59,490 nt of DNA from positions 1 through 59,490 of the forward strand of contig NZ_JAIEME010000066.1 in the NCBI RefSeq assembly GCF_019752415.1, read 5' to 3'. This DNA is from Nitrosomonas sp. GTDB taxonomy: Bacteria; Pseudomonadota; Gammaproteobacteria; Burkholderiales; Nitrosomonadaceae. The position numbers and the translations under genes were made by a program. Shown piece after piece: positions 36,489 through 44,829 of this stretch (positions within the stretch are counted from its first letter, which is position 1; every line of letters starts with the position of its first letter). The notes under the pieces were generated by a model that saw nothing but the letters and a program-made list of their open reading frames with translations, was not told the DNA's origin and made no database searches.

Positions 36489-37669
36489 TGAATTTACTTG
36501 AAAAATTAGACGCAGCAGCAGTTGCAAGAAAATCACTTCTGCCGAATGGCGTGGGTGCTTTTGGTATTCCGATTGAGGAAGTTTTTTCGGCGACGGAAGC
36601 TAGGATTGGAGATCGCCGTGTATTGCTGCTTGGTACTAACAATTATTTGGGCTTAACTTTCGCACCGGAATGTATACGTGCAGCGCATGAAGCAATTGAT
36701 AAAGAGGGTACGGGTACCACAGGTTCTCGGATGGCTAATGGCAGTTATTTTGGTCACCGTGCCTTGGAAAGAGAATTCGCTGAATTTTATCAATGTAGCT
36801 CCGGCATTGTCTTTACTACTGGTTATCAAGCTAACTTAGGTACTATTTCTGGTCTAGTAGGTCCTGGCGATACTGTATTGATTGACGGGGATTCTCATGC
36901 AAGTATCTATGACGGTTGCATCCTCAGTGGCGCAGATATTATTCGCTTTAAGCATAATGATATGGTGGACATGGAGAAACGATTGCGTCGACTAGGCGAT
37001 CGTGTTGAAACAACGCTGATTATTGCTGAGGGAATCTATAGTATGCTGGGCGACCAAGCACCGTTAGCTGAAATTGTTAAATTAAAGAATGCATATAAAT
37101 GCATTCTGCTCCTCGATGAAGCACATTCATTGGGTGTATTGGGGGAAACTGGTCAAGGTCTCGTAGAAAAAACGGGTTTGTTAAAAGAAGTCGATTTTAT
37201 TACCGGAACTTTTAGCAAAAGTCTCTGTAGTATTGGTGGATTTTGTGTGAGCAATCATCCGCAACTTGAGCAGTTACGCTATATCAGTCATCCCTATATT
37301 TTTACAGCGTCACCGTCACCAGCAACGATAGCTTCAACGCGTGCGGCATTGGTTCTGCTGAGCAAAGGAAGTGATCTGCGCAAACAACTGTGGGCCAATT
37401 GTACACAACTTTATTCACAGCTCAAGGAAACTGGCTACCTGCTAGGTCCTGATCCAGGACCAGTAATTGCCGCCGTTCTTGATACGCCGCAACAGGCACT
37501 CCAGCTTTGGCAAAGCTTGCTCGAACATAATATTTATGTGAATTTGATTCTGCCGCCAGCTGCACCGGAAGGCAAATCGCTCGTACGATGCAGTGTAAAT
37601 GCCGCGCATACTCCAGAACAAATCAGATATGTGGGCGATACTTTTGCCAAGTTGCACAGCAAGATATGA
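36488..37669 (+). CDS. spt: Serine palmitoyltransferase-like alpha-oxoamine synthase
   Basis: This 393-residue PLP enzyme of the alpha-oxoamine synthase family has GTNNYLGLTF, GTGTTGSRMANGSYFGHRALEREFAEF, the ring-stacking His in IDGDSHASIYDGC, Asp and His in LLLDEAHSLGVLGE, and the Schiff-base Lys in GTFSKSLCSIGGF (about residue 240). The C-terminal NLILPPAAPEGKSLVRC matches the PPATP loop and carboxylate-binding Arg that distinguish bacterial serine palmitoyltransferases from BioF and KBL. It would condense L-serine with an acyl thioester to 3-ketosphinganine. The biotin alternative (bioF) is less likely given this loop and the operon partners. It is last in the operon. Confidence 0.82.
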   Translation: MNLLEKLDAAAVARKSLLPNGVGAFGIPIEEVFSATEARIGDRRVLLLGTNNYLGLTFAPECIRAAHEAIDKEGTGTTGSRMANGSYFGHRALEREFAEFYQCSSGIVFTTGYQANLGTISGLVGPGDTVLIDGDSHASIYDGCILSGADIIRFKHNDMVDMEKRLRRLGDRVETTLIIAEGIYSMLGDQAPLAEIVKLKNAYKCILLLDEAHSLGVLGETGQGLVEKTGLLKEVDFITGTFSKSLCSIGGFCVSNHPQLEQLRYISHPYIFTASPSPATIASTRAALVLLSKGSDLRKQLWANCTQLYSQLKETGYLLGPDPGPVIAAVLDTPQQALQLWQSLLEHNIYVNLILPPAAPEGKSLVRCSVNAAHTPEQIRYVGDTFAKLHSKI

Positions 37670-37833
37670 TCGAGTCCGTATATTTCTAGCGTGTAAATTA
37701 GCATCTGCTTTTATATTTAATTGTATTGCGAATACCGAGAATTGATCAATAAAGATACATCTCTGATTAAAAGTTGAATATTTTACTTAGTGCTTAGTCG
37801 AGTCTGCTTCAGTTTTCAAAGCAAGGGGCTACT

Positions 37834-38481
37834 ATGAAATTAATGAAGGTGCTGGCATTAGCATTATTTTCTTTCTTATTTCAAAGCAATGTTTTTGGGA
37901 CAAGTATTGTATATAACGGGTTTGAGTGCCTAAATGCTGTAGATACAAATGACCCGACACCAAAAGGTACACCAGTACAGAGCAAATTTGAAGTCATACA
38001 AGATGCTGGGGATGGTATTTATCGATTAAGCTTAACTGGCGGTATTCCTCGCTTTAATAATAATCATGATGTATGCATCGATAATGCGACTGCGATCGGA
38101 TATTCAGGAATTCCTGCAGTAGATGGTTTGCCGCAACCTCTCGAAGCCATTCATGCAACTGCCTATTTTAATGGGCAGGCACTGATAATTGTTGTCAGTT
38201 CGTTGTATACAGATTTAAGTGGCAGAAGGAATCCATTTTCATCATTTAACACAAGCCTTGTCTTTGCTTTCACGAATACACTCATATTTGATTTTAATCC
38301 ACGAGCATCTTCATTCAGCTTGAAGAAAGTGATCCGCAACCGAGGATTCACTAATACCAGTGGCTCGACGAATTCAATAACCCCTTTCCTTGAGACAATC
38401 TTGCCATCTTTCAACGATGAAGTGCAAGACAAGCCCAAAGTTCTAACACCGATAGCCAGAATCGAATTTTTATTGGAATAA
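37834..38481 (+). CDS. Secreted protein of unknown function
   Basis: I do not recognise a family. The 215-residue product has a clear signal peptide (MKLMKVLALALFSFLFQSNVFG, cleavage near residue 22) and a mature domain rich in beta-prone segments with two Cys (GFECLNA and HDVCIDNA), which could form a disulfide in the periplasm. The last third is Arg/Lys/Ser-rich (NPRASSFSLKKVIRNRGF). It follows the spt gene by 165 bp on the same strand, so co-regulation is possible but not shown. It ends convergent to selD. Confidence 0.6.
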   Translation: MKLMKVLALALFSFLFQSNVFGTSIVYNGFECLNAVDTNDPTPKGTPVQSKFEVIQDAGDGIYRLSLTGGIPRFNNNHDVCIDNATAIGYSGIPAVDGLPQPLEAIHATAYFNGQALIIVVSSLYTDLSGRRNPFSSFNTSLVFAFTNTLIFDFNPRASSFSLKKVIRNRGFTNTSGSTNSITPFLETILPSFNDEVQDKPKVLTPIARIEFLLE

Positions 38482-38514
38482 TCAACCCACATCGTATGCA
38501 AGGCGCAAGGTTAA

Positions 38515-40704
38515 TTAGTGATCTATTAATGTAATAAGTGAGTTAGTATTATTATATGGCGTGACACAGCCAATTTGCGCTGAAGTATAGCCAGCAGTGG
38601 AAAGTGCATGAAGACATTCATCGGTGCGCTCGGCGGGTATTCCAGCTAATAATCCCCCCGCAGTTTGCGGATCAAAGAGTAGAGGATAGCTTGGGTGTTG
38701 CCCAGTGTAATCTTGGCATCGGCTGGCTTGTTTATTGGCGGCGTAGAGTGTGCTTTGAATGCTTTGTAGGCTGCACTGTTGTGCGCCTTCCATGATTGGA
38801 ATGGCGTTTATTGATAGGGAGGCGCTGCATTGAGAAGCTAGTAGCATCTCCTGTAAATGTCCGAGTAGGCCAAATCCTGTTACATCGGTACAACTGCGCG
38901 CTGCACAAGAACGTAAGATGGTTGCTGCGGTCAGGCTACTCTGCAACATATAGGCCAATGCCTGATCAAGCCATAAACCCTTGCAGCGTGCAGTCATGTT
39001 AGCAGCAAGTAAAACACCGCTGCCGATAGGTTTGGTGAGAATTAAACTATCGCCGGGAGTTAGTCCAGATTTTGTCAGAGCTTCGCTTGATGAGAGTGTT
39101 CCGTTAACAGTTAGCCCGATAGCTATTTCGAGTCCTTCGCCACTATGTCCACCAATCAGCGCAGTGTTTTCAGTCTTCAAGGTTTTTAATACGCCTCGCA
39201 TCAAATGCAATAATGTTTCTTGCATAATAGGCTCGCTGCTATACGGGATAATTGCGGTCACCAATGCAGAATGGGGGATTCCACCCATTGCATAAATATC
39301 TCCTAAGCTATGAATTGCGGCGACACGACCCAGTAAATAGGGATCGTCGATGAAGCTTCTAAAGAAATCAACGGATTGTAACCATCGAGTATTGGCACGT
39401 ATATTAATAATTGCGGCATCATCCCCCGGGCCACTGGTGATATCCGGATGAGGTTGGATGTCCAGCTGAGACAAAACATTCTGTAATATATTGCTGCTTA
39501 CTTTTGCGCCACAACCACCGCATCGCATAGACTCTTTGGCATCGCTTGAGTTATCGGTGTTAACCATAGGTTGCGGATTGAAACGTGCCATAAAGGCGCG
39601 ATCAATGTGATTCTTCCAAACCCAAACCCACTTTCCGCGCGCAAATAGTGCGCCCCGAGAAGCGATCGCGTAACGTTCTCCTATCGTTATTAGGCTTAAA
39701 AAGCTTCGTTGCGGTTTAAAAGGCAAAAGCTGTCGATTCTCGAGCTGAGCGACAATATTTTTTGCCAGGATCGGGCCCTGGCGGACAGCATAAACGCCCG
39801 CTTTAGGTAATGGCAAAGGCATGAAAGCTGCGCTGTCGCCAGCAGCAAATATATCCGGATGCGAAATACTGCGAAGGTGCTGATCAACTTGAATGAAGCC
39901 TTGTCCGTCGCACTCAAGCCCGCTTTCTGCTAGCCAAGACTGTGCACTAGAATGTATGGCCCAGGCGGAAAAATCGTAATTCAGCGTTGTATTATCACTT
40001 AAAGCCAGTTGGTGCTCAGTAACGGAAATGACATGTTTTCCAAAGATTATGCGGATACCTAACGTTTGCAAGTGATTTTTAATAAATTCCTGCACGCGTT
40101 CATTGTGTGCACTGAGGACCTTTTGATCAGCGCAAACCAGAGTAAAGTTAGCATGAATAGCAGTCGTGTTGCAGAGCTTATAGCGCATAGCCAGGAGTAT
40201 TTCTACACCCGCGGCCCCACCACCGACTACGACAACACGCTTTGGTTGACGGGATGCTTGTGCTGATTCGAGCCACTGGCGCCAATTCTGCAAAAATTGT
40301 TTGATCGGTTTAATGGGGTGGCCATGTACCGTGGCGTTTTTGATTTCAGTGAGTGCGGGTTGAGACCCAACATTGATAGACAATAAATCGTACTGCAAGG
40401 ATGGGTATTGATGGCAGTATATCTGCCTTCCGACTGGATCGATACGTTGAACTTCACTGCAAACAAACTGCACGCCAGCCCACTGACACAGTTTTCGTAA
40501 ATCAATGTGACAATCTTCAAAAGTATAATGTCCAGCAATCAATCCAGGCAACATACCTGAATAAGGTGTGAGTGTATTATTGCTGATGAGTGTGACTCTG
40601 ATACCTGGGATTGGGCGCATTCCCAATTTTTTGATAACGGCGATATGGCTGTGTCCACCGCCAATTAGACGTAAATCTTTTTTATGTGGCGTTAAGCCTA
40701 TCAT
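38515..40704 (-). CDS. selD: FAD/NAD-dependent oxidoreductase fused to selenide, water dikinase (SelD)
   Basis: This 729-residue fusion starts with a pyridine nucleotide-disulfide oxidoreductase-like domain (about residues 1-375): LRLIGGGHSHIAVIKKLG, VVVVGGGAAGVEILLAMRYK, and HPDIFAAGDSAAF are dinucleotide-binding motifs. From about residue 390 comes SelD: CGGCGAKVSSNIL, GPGDDAAII, SVDFFRSFIDDPYLLGRVAAIHSLGDIYAMGG, GGHSGEG, TDVTGFGLLGHLQEM and FDPQTAGGLLAG. SelD makes selenophosphate from selenide and ATP. In the catalytic loop the essential Cys is kept while the second Cys of E. coli GCGCK is Ala. Such fusions are known in other bacteria; the oxidoreductase half may supply selenide. It works with MnmH. 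Confidence 0.9.
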   Translation of the reverse strand: MIGLTPHKKDLRLIGGGHSHIAVIKKLGMRPIPGIRVTLISNNTLTPYSGMLPGLIAGHYTFEDCHIDLRKLCQWAGVQFVCSEVQRIDPVGRQIYCHQYPSLQYDLLSINVGSQPALTEIKNATVHGHPIKPIKQFLQNWRQWLESAQASRQPKRVVVVGGGAAGVEILLAMRYKLCNTTAIHANFTLVCADQKVLSAHNERVQEFIKNHLQTLGIRIIFGKHVISVTEHQLALSDNTTLNYDFSAWAIHSSAQSWLAESGLECDGQGFIQVDQHLRSISHPDIFAAGDSAAFMPLPLPKAGVYAVRQGPILAKNIVAQLENRQLLPFKPQRSFLSLITIGERYAIASRGALFARGKWVWVWKNHIDRAFMARFNPQPMVNTDNSSDAKESMRCGGCGAKVSSNILQNVLSQLDIQPHPDITSGPGDDAAIINIRANTRWLQSVDFFRSFIDDPYLLGRVAAIHSLGDIYAMGGIPHSALVTAIIPYSSEPIMQETLLHLMRGVLKTLKTENTALIGGHSGEGLEIAIGLTVNGTLSSSEALTKSGLTPGDSLILTKPIGSGVLLAANMTARCKGLWLDQALAYMLQSSLTAATILRSCAARSCTDVTGFGLLGHLQEMLLASQCSASLSINAIPIMEGAQQCSLQSIQSTLYAANKQASRCQDYTGQHPSYPLLFDPQTAGGLLAGIPAERTDECLHALSTAGYTSAQIGCVTPYNNTNSLITLIDH

Positions 40705-40925
40705 TAATTAACTTATTCAGATTGCGTTATGGTCAGAAAAATGTGATAGTTCACACCGCAACATTATAAGTTAATCCATGACACTATAAATAAAATTAAA
40801 AGTATTTCTATAGCTTTGTGGGCTAATTGAGTAAGGGCAATGGAGTTAATTAAATTTGTCGTTAAAGTGGGCTTCGTGCATAGTAACGACTTTTCACAAA
40901 TTTATCTTTATTTAGGAGGGTAGCA

Positions 40926-41417
40926 ATGGAATCTAATATAATCAGTACATTAAAAGCTTGTGCCGTTCTGTTATTATCGGCGGGACTGTTATTCGGGTGT
41001 AAACCGATTTTTGAGAAAAAACCAATTCCTAAGGATGGTGCCGCTGCAGCAGCACCGGCAGCACCGGCAGCACCAGCAGCACCGGCAGCACCAGCAGAGC
41101 CAGTAGCAGCACCGGCACCGGCACCGGCACCAGCTGAGCCGGTAACTAGCCTTGAGGAAGTAACAAGTATCGAAAGTCTTGGATCTAGCTCAGCAGCGCC
41201 GGTAATTGATGATGGAGACGACGTTGTAACAGTAACGCCTGCAATAATGCGTAAAGTTCAACAGGCTCTGGTAAATGCTGGGTTTAATCCTGGTCCGGTT
41301 GATGGTGTCAGTGGCGCCAAAACAGTAAATGCAATCGAAAGCTTCCAGAAACAAAATGGCATTCCAGCAGGTAAAATCACCAAGAAAACGCTCCGTGCAT
41401 TAGGTGTCGATTTCTAA
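40926..41417 (+). CDS. Lipoprotein with Ala-Pro linker and peptidoglycan-binding domain
   Basis: The 163-residue protein has a lipoprotein signal (ACAVLLLSAGLLFGC, lipidated Cys at about residue 25). It continues with a low-complexity Ala-Pro linker (AAP units, about residues 39-75) and an acidic spacer. It ends with a PG_binding_1 domain (MRKVQQALVNAGFNPGPVDGVSGAKTVNAIESFQKQNGIPAGKITKKTLRALGV). It probably tethers a membrane to the cell wall. Ribosome site AGGAGG lies 6 bp before the ATG. A rho-independent terminator follows. Confidence 0.85.
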   Translation: MESNIISTLKACAVLLLSAGLLFGCKPIFEKKPIPKDGAAAAAPAAPAAPAAPAAPAEPVAAPAPAPAPAEPVTSLEEVTSIESLGSSSAAPVIDDGDDVVTVTPAIMRKVQQALVNAGFNPGPVDGVSGAKTVNAIESFQKQNGIPAGKITKKTLRALGVDF

Positions 41418-41443
41418 AGAACTAAGATCAGCTTGATTATTTA

Positions 41444-41478
41444 ATACATCAGGAGCCTTCGGCTCTTGGTGTATTTTT
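41444..41478 (+). terminator. Rho-independent terminator after the peptidoglycan-binding lipoprotein
   Basis: ATACATCAGGAGCC, loop TTC, then GGCTCTTGGTGTAT forms a stem with a G:T and small mismatches, followed by a T run (ATTTTTATT). It lies 27 bp after the stop codon on the same strand. Confidence 0.8.
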
Positions 41479-41876
41479 ATTGATACATACTAAATTTCTA
41501 ATGAGTAGGGTATTTGCTTGATTCGCGATACTTGATGTTGTTTGTTTGTTTGGTTGGTTGCTTTAGCTGTTTAAAAATATTTGCCATAGGGAGTGTCCTG
41601 TTCTATAGTTAATCATAAAGATTGGATTAAAGCTGCCTCGTAATTATAGATTTATAGATGCTGAACATATCCATTGGTTGCGAATCTTTACCATAGTGTT
41701 TAAATTCCTTAGCATAAGATGAGTCTCGTGTTATAGAACCGACTGATTGCGTACTTAGTAATGTTTCCCAGATTAAATTTTAGTTAATTAATTTTAACGT
41801 GCTTTATTTTATTGTTTATTTTGCTAAGTAATATTTGTCATTAACTTGTTTTTGAAGTATTTTTGGAGGTTTGTTC
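41479..41876 (+). other. AT-rich spacer upstream of hpnH
   Basis: About 400 bp without a supportable gene. It presumably holds the promoter of the hopanoid operon; no confident -35/-10 pair was picked because many AT-rich hexamers compete. The ribosome site GGAGG at 41865-41869 fixes the hpnH start at the ATG at 41877, not the in-frame TTG at 41871. Confidence 0.4.
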
Positions 41877-42995
41877 ATGGGAGTTCCTTTACGTCAACAA
41901 ATTGCGGTTGGCAGTTATCTAATCAAGCAAAAGTTAAAAGGGGTTAAGAAATATCCGCTGGTGTTGATGCTGGAGCCATTGTTCCGTTGTAACCTGGCTT
42001 GTGCTGGATGTGGAAAAATCGCTCACCCCGAAGATGTTCTTGATCAGCGACTTTCTTACGATGAATGTATGCAGGCAGTAGACGAATGTGGCGCGCCGAT
42101 GGTTTCAATTCCAGGTGGTGAGCCATTGATACATAAAGAAATGCCACAAATTGTTGCAGGCATAATCAAACGCAAGAAATATGTTTACTTATGTACAAAT
42201 GCTCTATTGTTAAAGAAAAAGATAGATGACTACACACCATCACCTTATCTAACATTTTCGATTCATTTGGACGGGATGAAAGAGCGGCATGATGCTTCAG
42301 TTTGTCAGGATGGGGTTTTTGATCGCGCGGTTGAAGCGATAAAGCTAGCATTAGAGAAGGGATTTAGGGTCACGGTAAACTGTACGTTGTTTCAAGGCGA
42401 GACCCCTCAGGATGTGTCTGAATTCTTGGACTATGCGATGGAATTGGGTGTTGAAGCAGCAACAATTGCGCCAGGATTTAGCTATGAGAAAGCGCCGCAA
42501 CAAGATGTCTTTATAAAAAGCCAGGATACCAAGGTATTGTTTCGTGGCATTTTTGAATTAGGCAAAAAGCTGAAGCGAAAATGGAGACTAAATCATTCAG
42601 CACTTTATCTGGATTACCTGGCAGGAAACCAGGATTATGAATGTACGCCATGGGGTAACCCAACACGAAATGTTTTTGGATGGCAGAAGCCATGTTACTT
42701 GTTGTCGGATGAAGGCTATGCAAAGACTTTCAAGGAACTTCTTGATGATACACCGTGGGAAAAATACGGTACTGTCAATAATCCAAAATGTGCCCAATGT
42801 ATGGCGCATTGCGGCTATGAAGCTACAGCTGTTGAAGACACACTTCAGCGTCCATGGAAAGCACTAATAGCCTCGCTAAGAGGGCCAAGAACGACAGGCC
42901 CTATGGTGGCTGAGGCTACTCCAAAATGGACAAGCGAAGAGAATAAAATACCCAAGAAGCTCTCCGACATACCGGTGACATTGATTAACAAATAA
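41877..42995 (+). CDS. hpnH: Adenosyl-hopene transferase HpnH (radical SAM)
   Basis: The 372-residue protein has the radical SAM CxxxCxxC cluster in EPLFRCNLACAGCGKIAHP, then SIPGGEPLIHKEM and LTFSIHLDGMKERHD. It has an HpnH-type C-terminal Cys-rich segment with CTPWGNPTRNVFGWQKPCYLL and NPKCAQCMAHCGYEATAV. HpnH adds the 5'-deoxyadenosyl group to diploptene, the first step of side-chain (C35) hopanoid synthesis. It is the first gene of hpnH-hpnB-hpnM-hpnN in the same direction. The squalene-hopene cyclase gene is not in the window. Confidence 0.95.
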   Translation: MGVPLRQQIAVGSYLIKQKLKGVKKYPLVLMLEPLFRCNLACAGCGKIAHPEDVLDQRLSYDECMQAVDECGAPMVSIPGGEPLIHKEMPQIVAGIIKRKKYVYLCTNALLLKKKIDDYTPSPYLTFSIHLDGMKERHDASVCQDGVFDRAVEAIKLALEKGFRVTVNCTLFQGETPQDVSEFLDYAMELGVEAATIAPGFSYEKAPQQDVFIKSQDTKVLFRGIFELGKKLKRKWRLNHSALYLDYLAGNQDYECTPWGNPTRNVFGWQKPCYLLSDEGYAKTFKELLDDTPWEKYGTVNNPKCAQCMAHCGYEATAVEDTLQRPWKALIASLRGPRTTGPMVAEATPKWTSEENKIPKKLSDIPVTLINK

Positions 42996-43047
42996 TCGGC
43001 AATAAGGTTTTGATACTGGTTTATAGAATTTGCTACAAGTAAGAATA

Positions 43048-44178
43048 ATGGTGGAATTGGTATTGTATTTATCTCTGTTCGGTGTTGTATGTTGGTGCTT
43101 ATTGATACTGTTACCGTGGCGTCCTTGGAGTGTCCGTGAGAAAATTGAAACGCAAGGCATAGTAGATTCCGCTGAGACGCTGAGTGATATTACAGTATTA
43201 ATTCCAGCCCGTAACGAGGGGCCTTATATCCGGCATACGCTTAATGGCTTGCGAGCACAGAGCGAGAATTTACGTATCATTGTGATTGATGATCAATCGG
43301 CGGATGACACCGCAGATAAAGCTAAGTGCTGTGGTGCGCTTGTGCTATCTGGTACAGCGCCACCCGCTGGTTGGAGCGGGAAATTATGGGCGCTTGAACA
43401 GGGATTGCGTGAGATCAGAACACCCTACACGTTATTGTTGGATGCCGATATTGAGCTGGCTCCAGGGATTGTGATCGAATTACAGCAAAAAGCGCGCAAT
43501 GAAAATCTTGCCCTGGTATCATTGATGGCTGAGCCCCCTATGAAAAATTTCATAGAGCGTTTATTGATGCCTGCTTTTATATTCTTCTTTAAGTTGTTGT
43601 ATCCTTTTGGGCTAGCAAATAAGCTGACATCACGGGTTGCTGCGGCTGCAGGTGGGTGTATTCTAGTAGAAACACAAGCATTGCGTTCAGTTGGCGCATT
43701 TGCCAATTTGCACAATGCGCTGATTGACGACTGTACTTTGGCAACACACATCAAACGTTCAGGTTTGCGTATTTTTATTGGGCTGAGTCGTTCGGTTCGT
43801 AGTCATCGTGGTTATCAAGATTTAAAGCCGATTTGGGAAATGGTGGCTCGTACCGCTTTTACCCAATTAAGATACTCATTTGTTTTACTTGTCAGCTGCA
43901 CATTGATCATGATTTCTATGTTTTTGGCAGCACCGCTAGCATTTTTGCTGTTACCTGCTCAGGAAGCATATATAGTATGTACGCTAGCATGGATGGTTAT
44001 GTTTATTACCTACATGCCAACTTTAATTTATTATCAGCGTTCTCCACTTTGGAGTCTAGCACTGCCCGTAATTGGTACGTTGTACCTTGGCATGACTTGG
44101 ACATCAGCACTGCGGTACTGGCGTGGGGAACGCGCTTGTTGGAAAGACCGGCGCTATGAAAGTAATACGAACAATTAA
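43048..44178 (+). CDS. hpnB: Hopene-associated glycosyltransferase HpnB
   Basis: This 376-residue GT2 family membrane protein starts with a transmembrane segment (LVLYLSLFGVVCWCLLILLPW). The GT-A domain has TVLIPARNEGPYIRHTLNGL, VIDDQSADDTADKA, LLLDADIELAPG (DxD) and GGCILVETQALRSVGAF, then IDDCTLATHIKRSG. Several helices end the protein. The pattern and place match HpnB. Its exact role in hopanoid head-group or export is not settled in the literature. The ATG at 43048 is preferred to an in-frame TTG 18 bp upstream. It overlaps hpnM by 23 bp. Confidence 0.88.
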   Translation: MVELVLYLSLFGVVCWCLLILLPWRPWSVREKIETQGIVDSAETLSDITVLIPARNEGPYIRHTLNGLRAQSENLRIIVIDDQSADDTADKAKCCGALVLSGTAPPAGWSGKLWALEQGLREIRTPYTLLLDADIELAPGIVIELQQKARNENLALVSLMAEPPMKNFIERLLMPAFIFFFKLLYPFGLANKLTSRVAAAAGGCILVETQALRSVGAFANLHNALIDDCTLATHIKRSGLRIFIGLSRSVRSHRGYQDLKPIWEMVARTAFTQLRYSFVLLVSCTLIMISMFLAAPLAFLLLPAQEAYIVCTLAWMVMFITYMPTLIYYQRSPLWSLALPVIGTLYLGMTWTSALRYWRGERACWKDRRYESNTNN

Positions 44179-44782
44179 ACTGATTGGGTGGTGCCTGATA
44201 TTGGTGATGCTGTTACCAATTTCTGTTGCGTTGAGTTCATCCAGTTCAGAACCTGAGAACCCAGAGCAGGTTATAGAAAAATTACAATCTTCCTTGCTTC
44301 AGGTTATGCGCGAGGGCGATAAATTGAGTCACGAAGGGCGATTCAAATTCCTGGAACCGATTATTGATGAGTCTCATGATCTTAATCTGATTATCAGAAC
44401 AATATTGGGTGCAACATACTGGTCGCAGATGGGCAAAGAACAACAAGATTTGATCGTTGAGACATTTCGCAAGCTCAGTATTGCTACCTATGCTGGACGG
44501 TTTAATCAGTATGAGGGAGAGCAGTTCCAGATTGTAGAGCAGCGTGCTTTGCCGCGCGAACAAGTATTGGTGCGTAGCCGGTTAACTAAATCGGATGGCG
44601 GTACAGTAAATTTTGATTATGTATTACACCAAACAGACGGACGTTGGCGTATTGCCAATATCCTGTTTGATGGTGTGAGTGATCTCGCAATAAAACGTGG
44701 GGAGTATCGCGCTATTTTGCAACGGGACGGTTTCCAGGCATTGATTGATATGATTAAGGAAAAAATTGTTCTGACTCAGTAG
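44156..44782 (+). CDS. hpnM: Hopanoid-associated periplasmic MlaC-like protein HpnM
   Basis: The ATG at 44156 gives 208 residues with a signal peptide (IRTIKLIGWCLILVMLLPISVALS). An MlaC/Ttg2D (Tol_Tol_Ttg2) domain follows: VIEKLQSSLLQVMREGDKLSHEGRFKFLEPII, NLIIRTILGATYWSQMGKEQQDLIVETFRKLSIATYAGRFNQY, and VNFDYVLHQTDGRWRIANILFDGVSDLA. MlaC-like proteins carry lipids across the periplasm. Here it likely works with HpnN to move hopanoids to the outer membrane. The frame also opens 33 bp earlier, which would precede the signal peptide, so the later start is used. Confidence 0.9.
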   Translation: MKVIRTIKLIGWCLILVMLLPISVALSSSSSEPENPEQVIEKLQSSLLQVMREGDKLSHEGRFKFLEPIIDESHDLNLIIRTILGATYWSQMGKEQQDLIVETFRKLSIATYAGRFNQYEGEQFQIVEQRALPREQVLVRSRLTKSDGGTVNFDYVLHQTDGRWRIANILFDGVSDLAIKRGEYRAILQRDGFQALIDMIKEKIVLTQ

Positions 44783-44829
44783 AATTAATCATTCGATGAT
44801 TTCATTTTTTTCTGAAGGTTTTCTTAAAC

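Noticed and set aside
36488-37669. Annotation as BioF (8-amino-7-oxononanoate synthase)
   Set aside because: No bio genes adjoin it, the C-terminal PPAAPEG loop is SPT-type, and the operon partners fit lipid synthesis.
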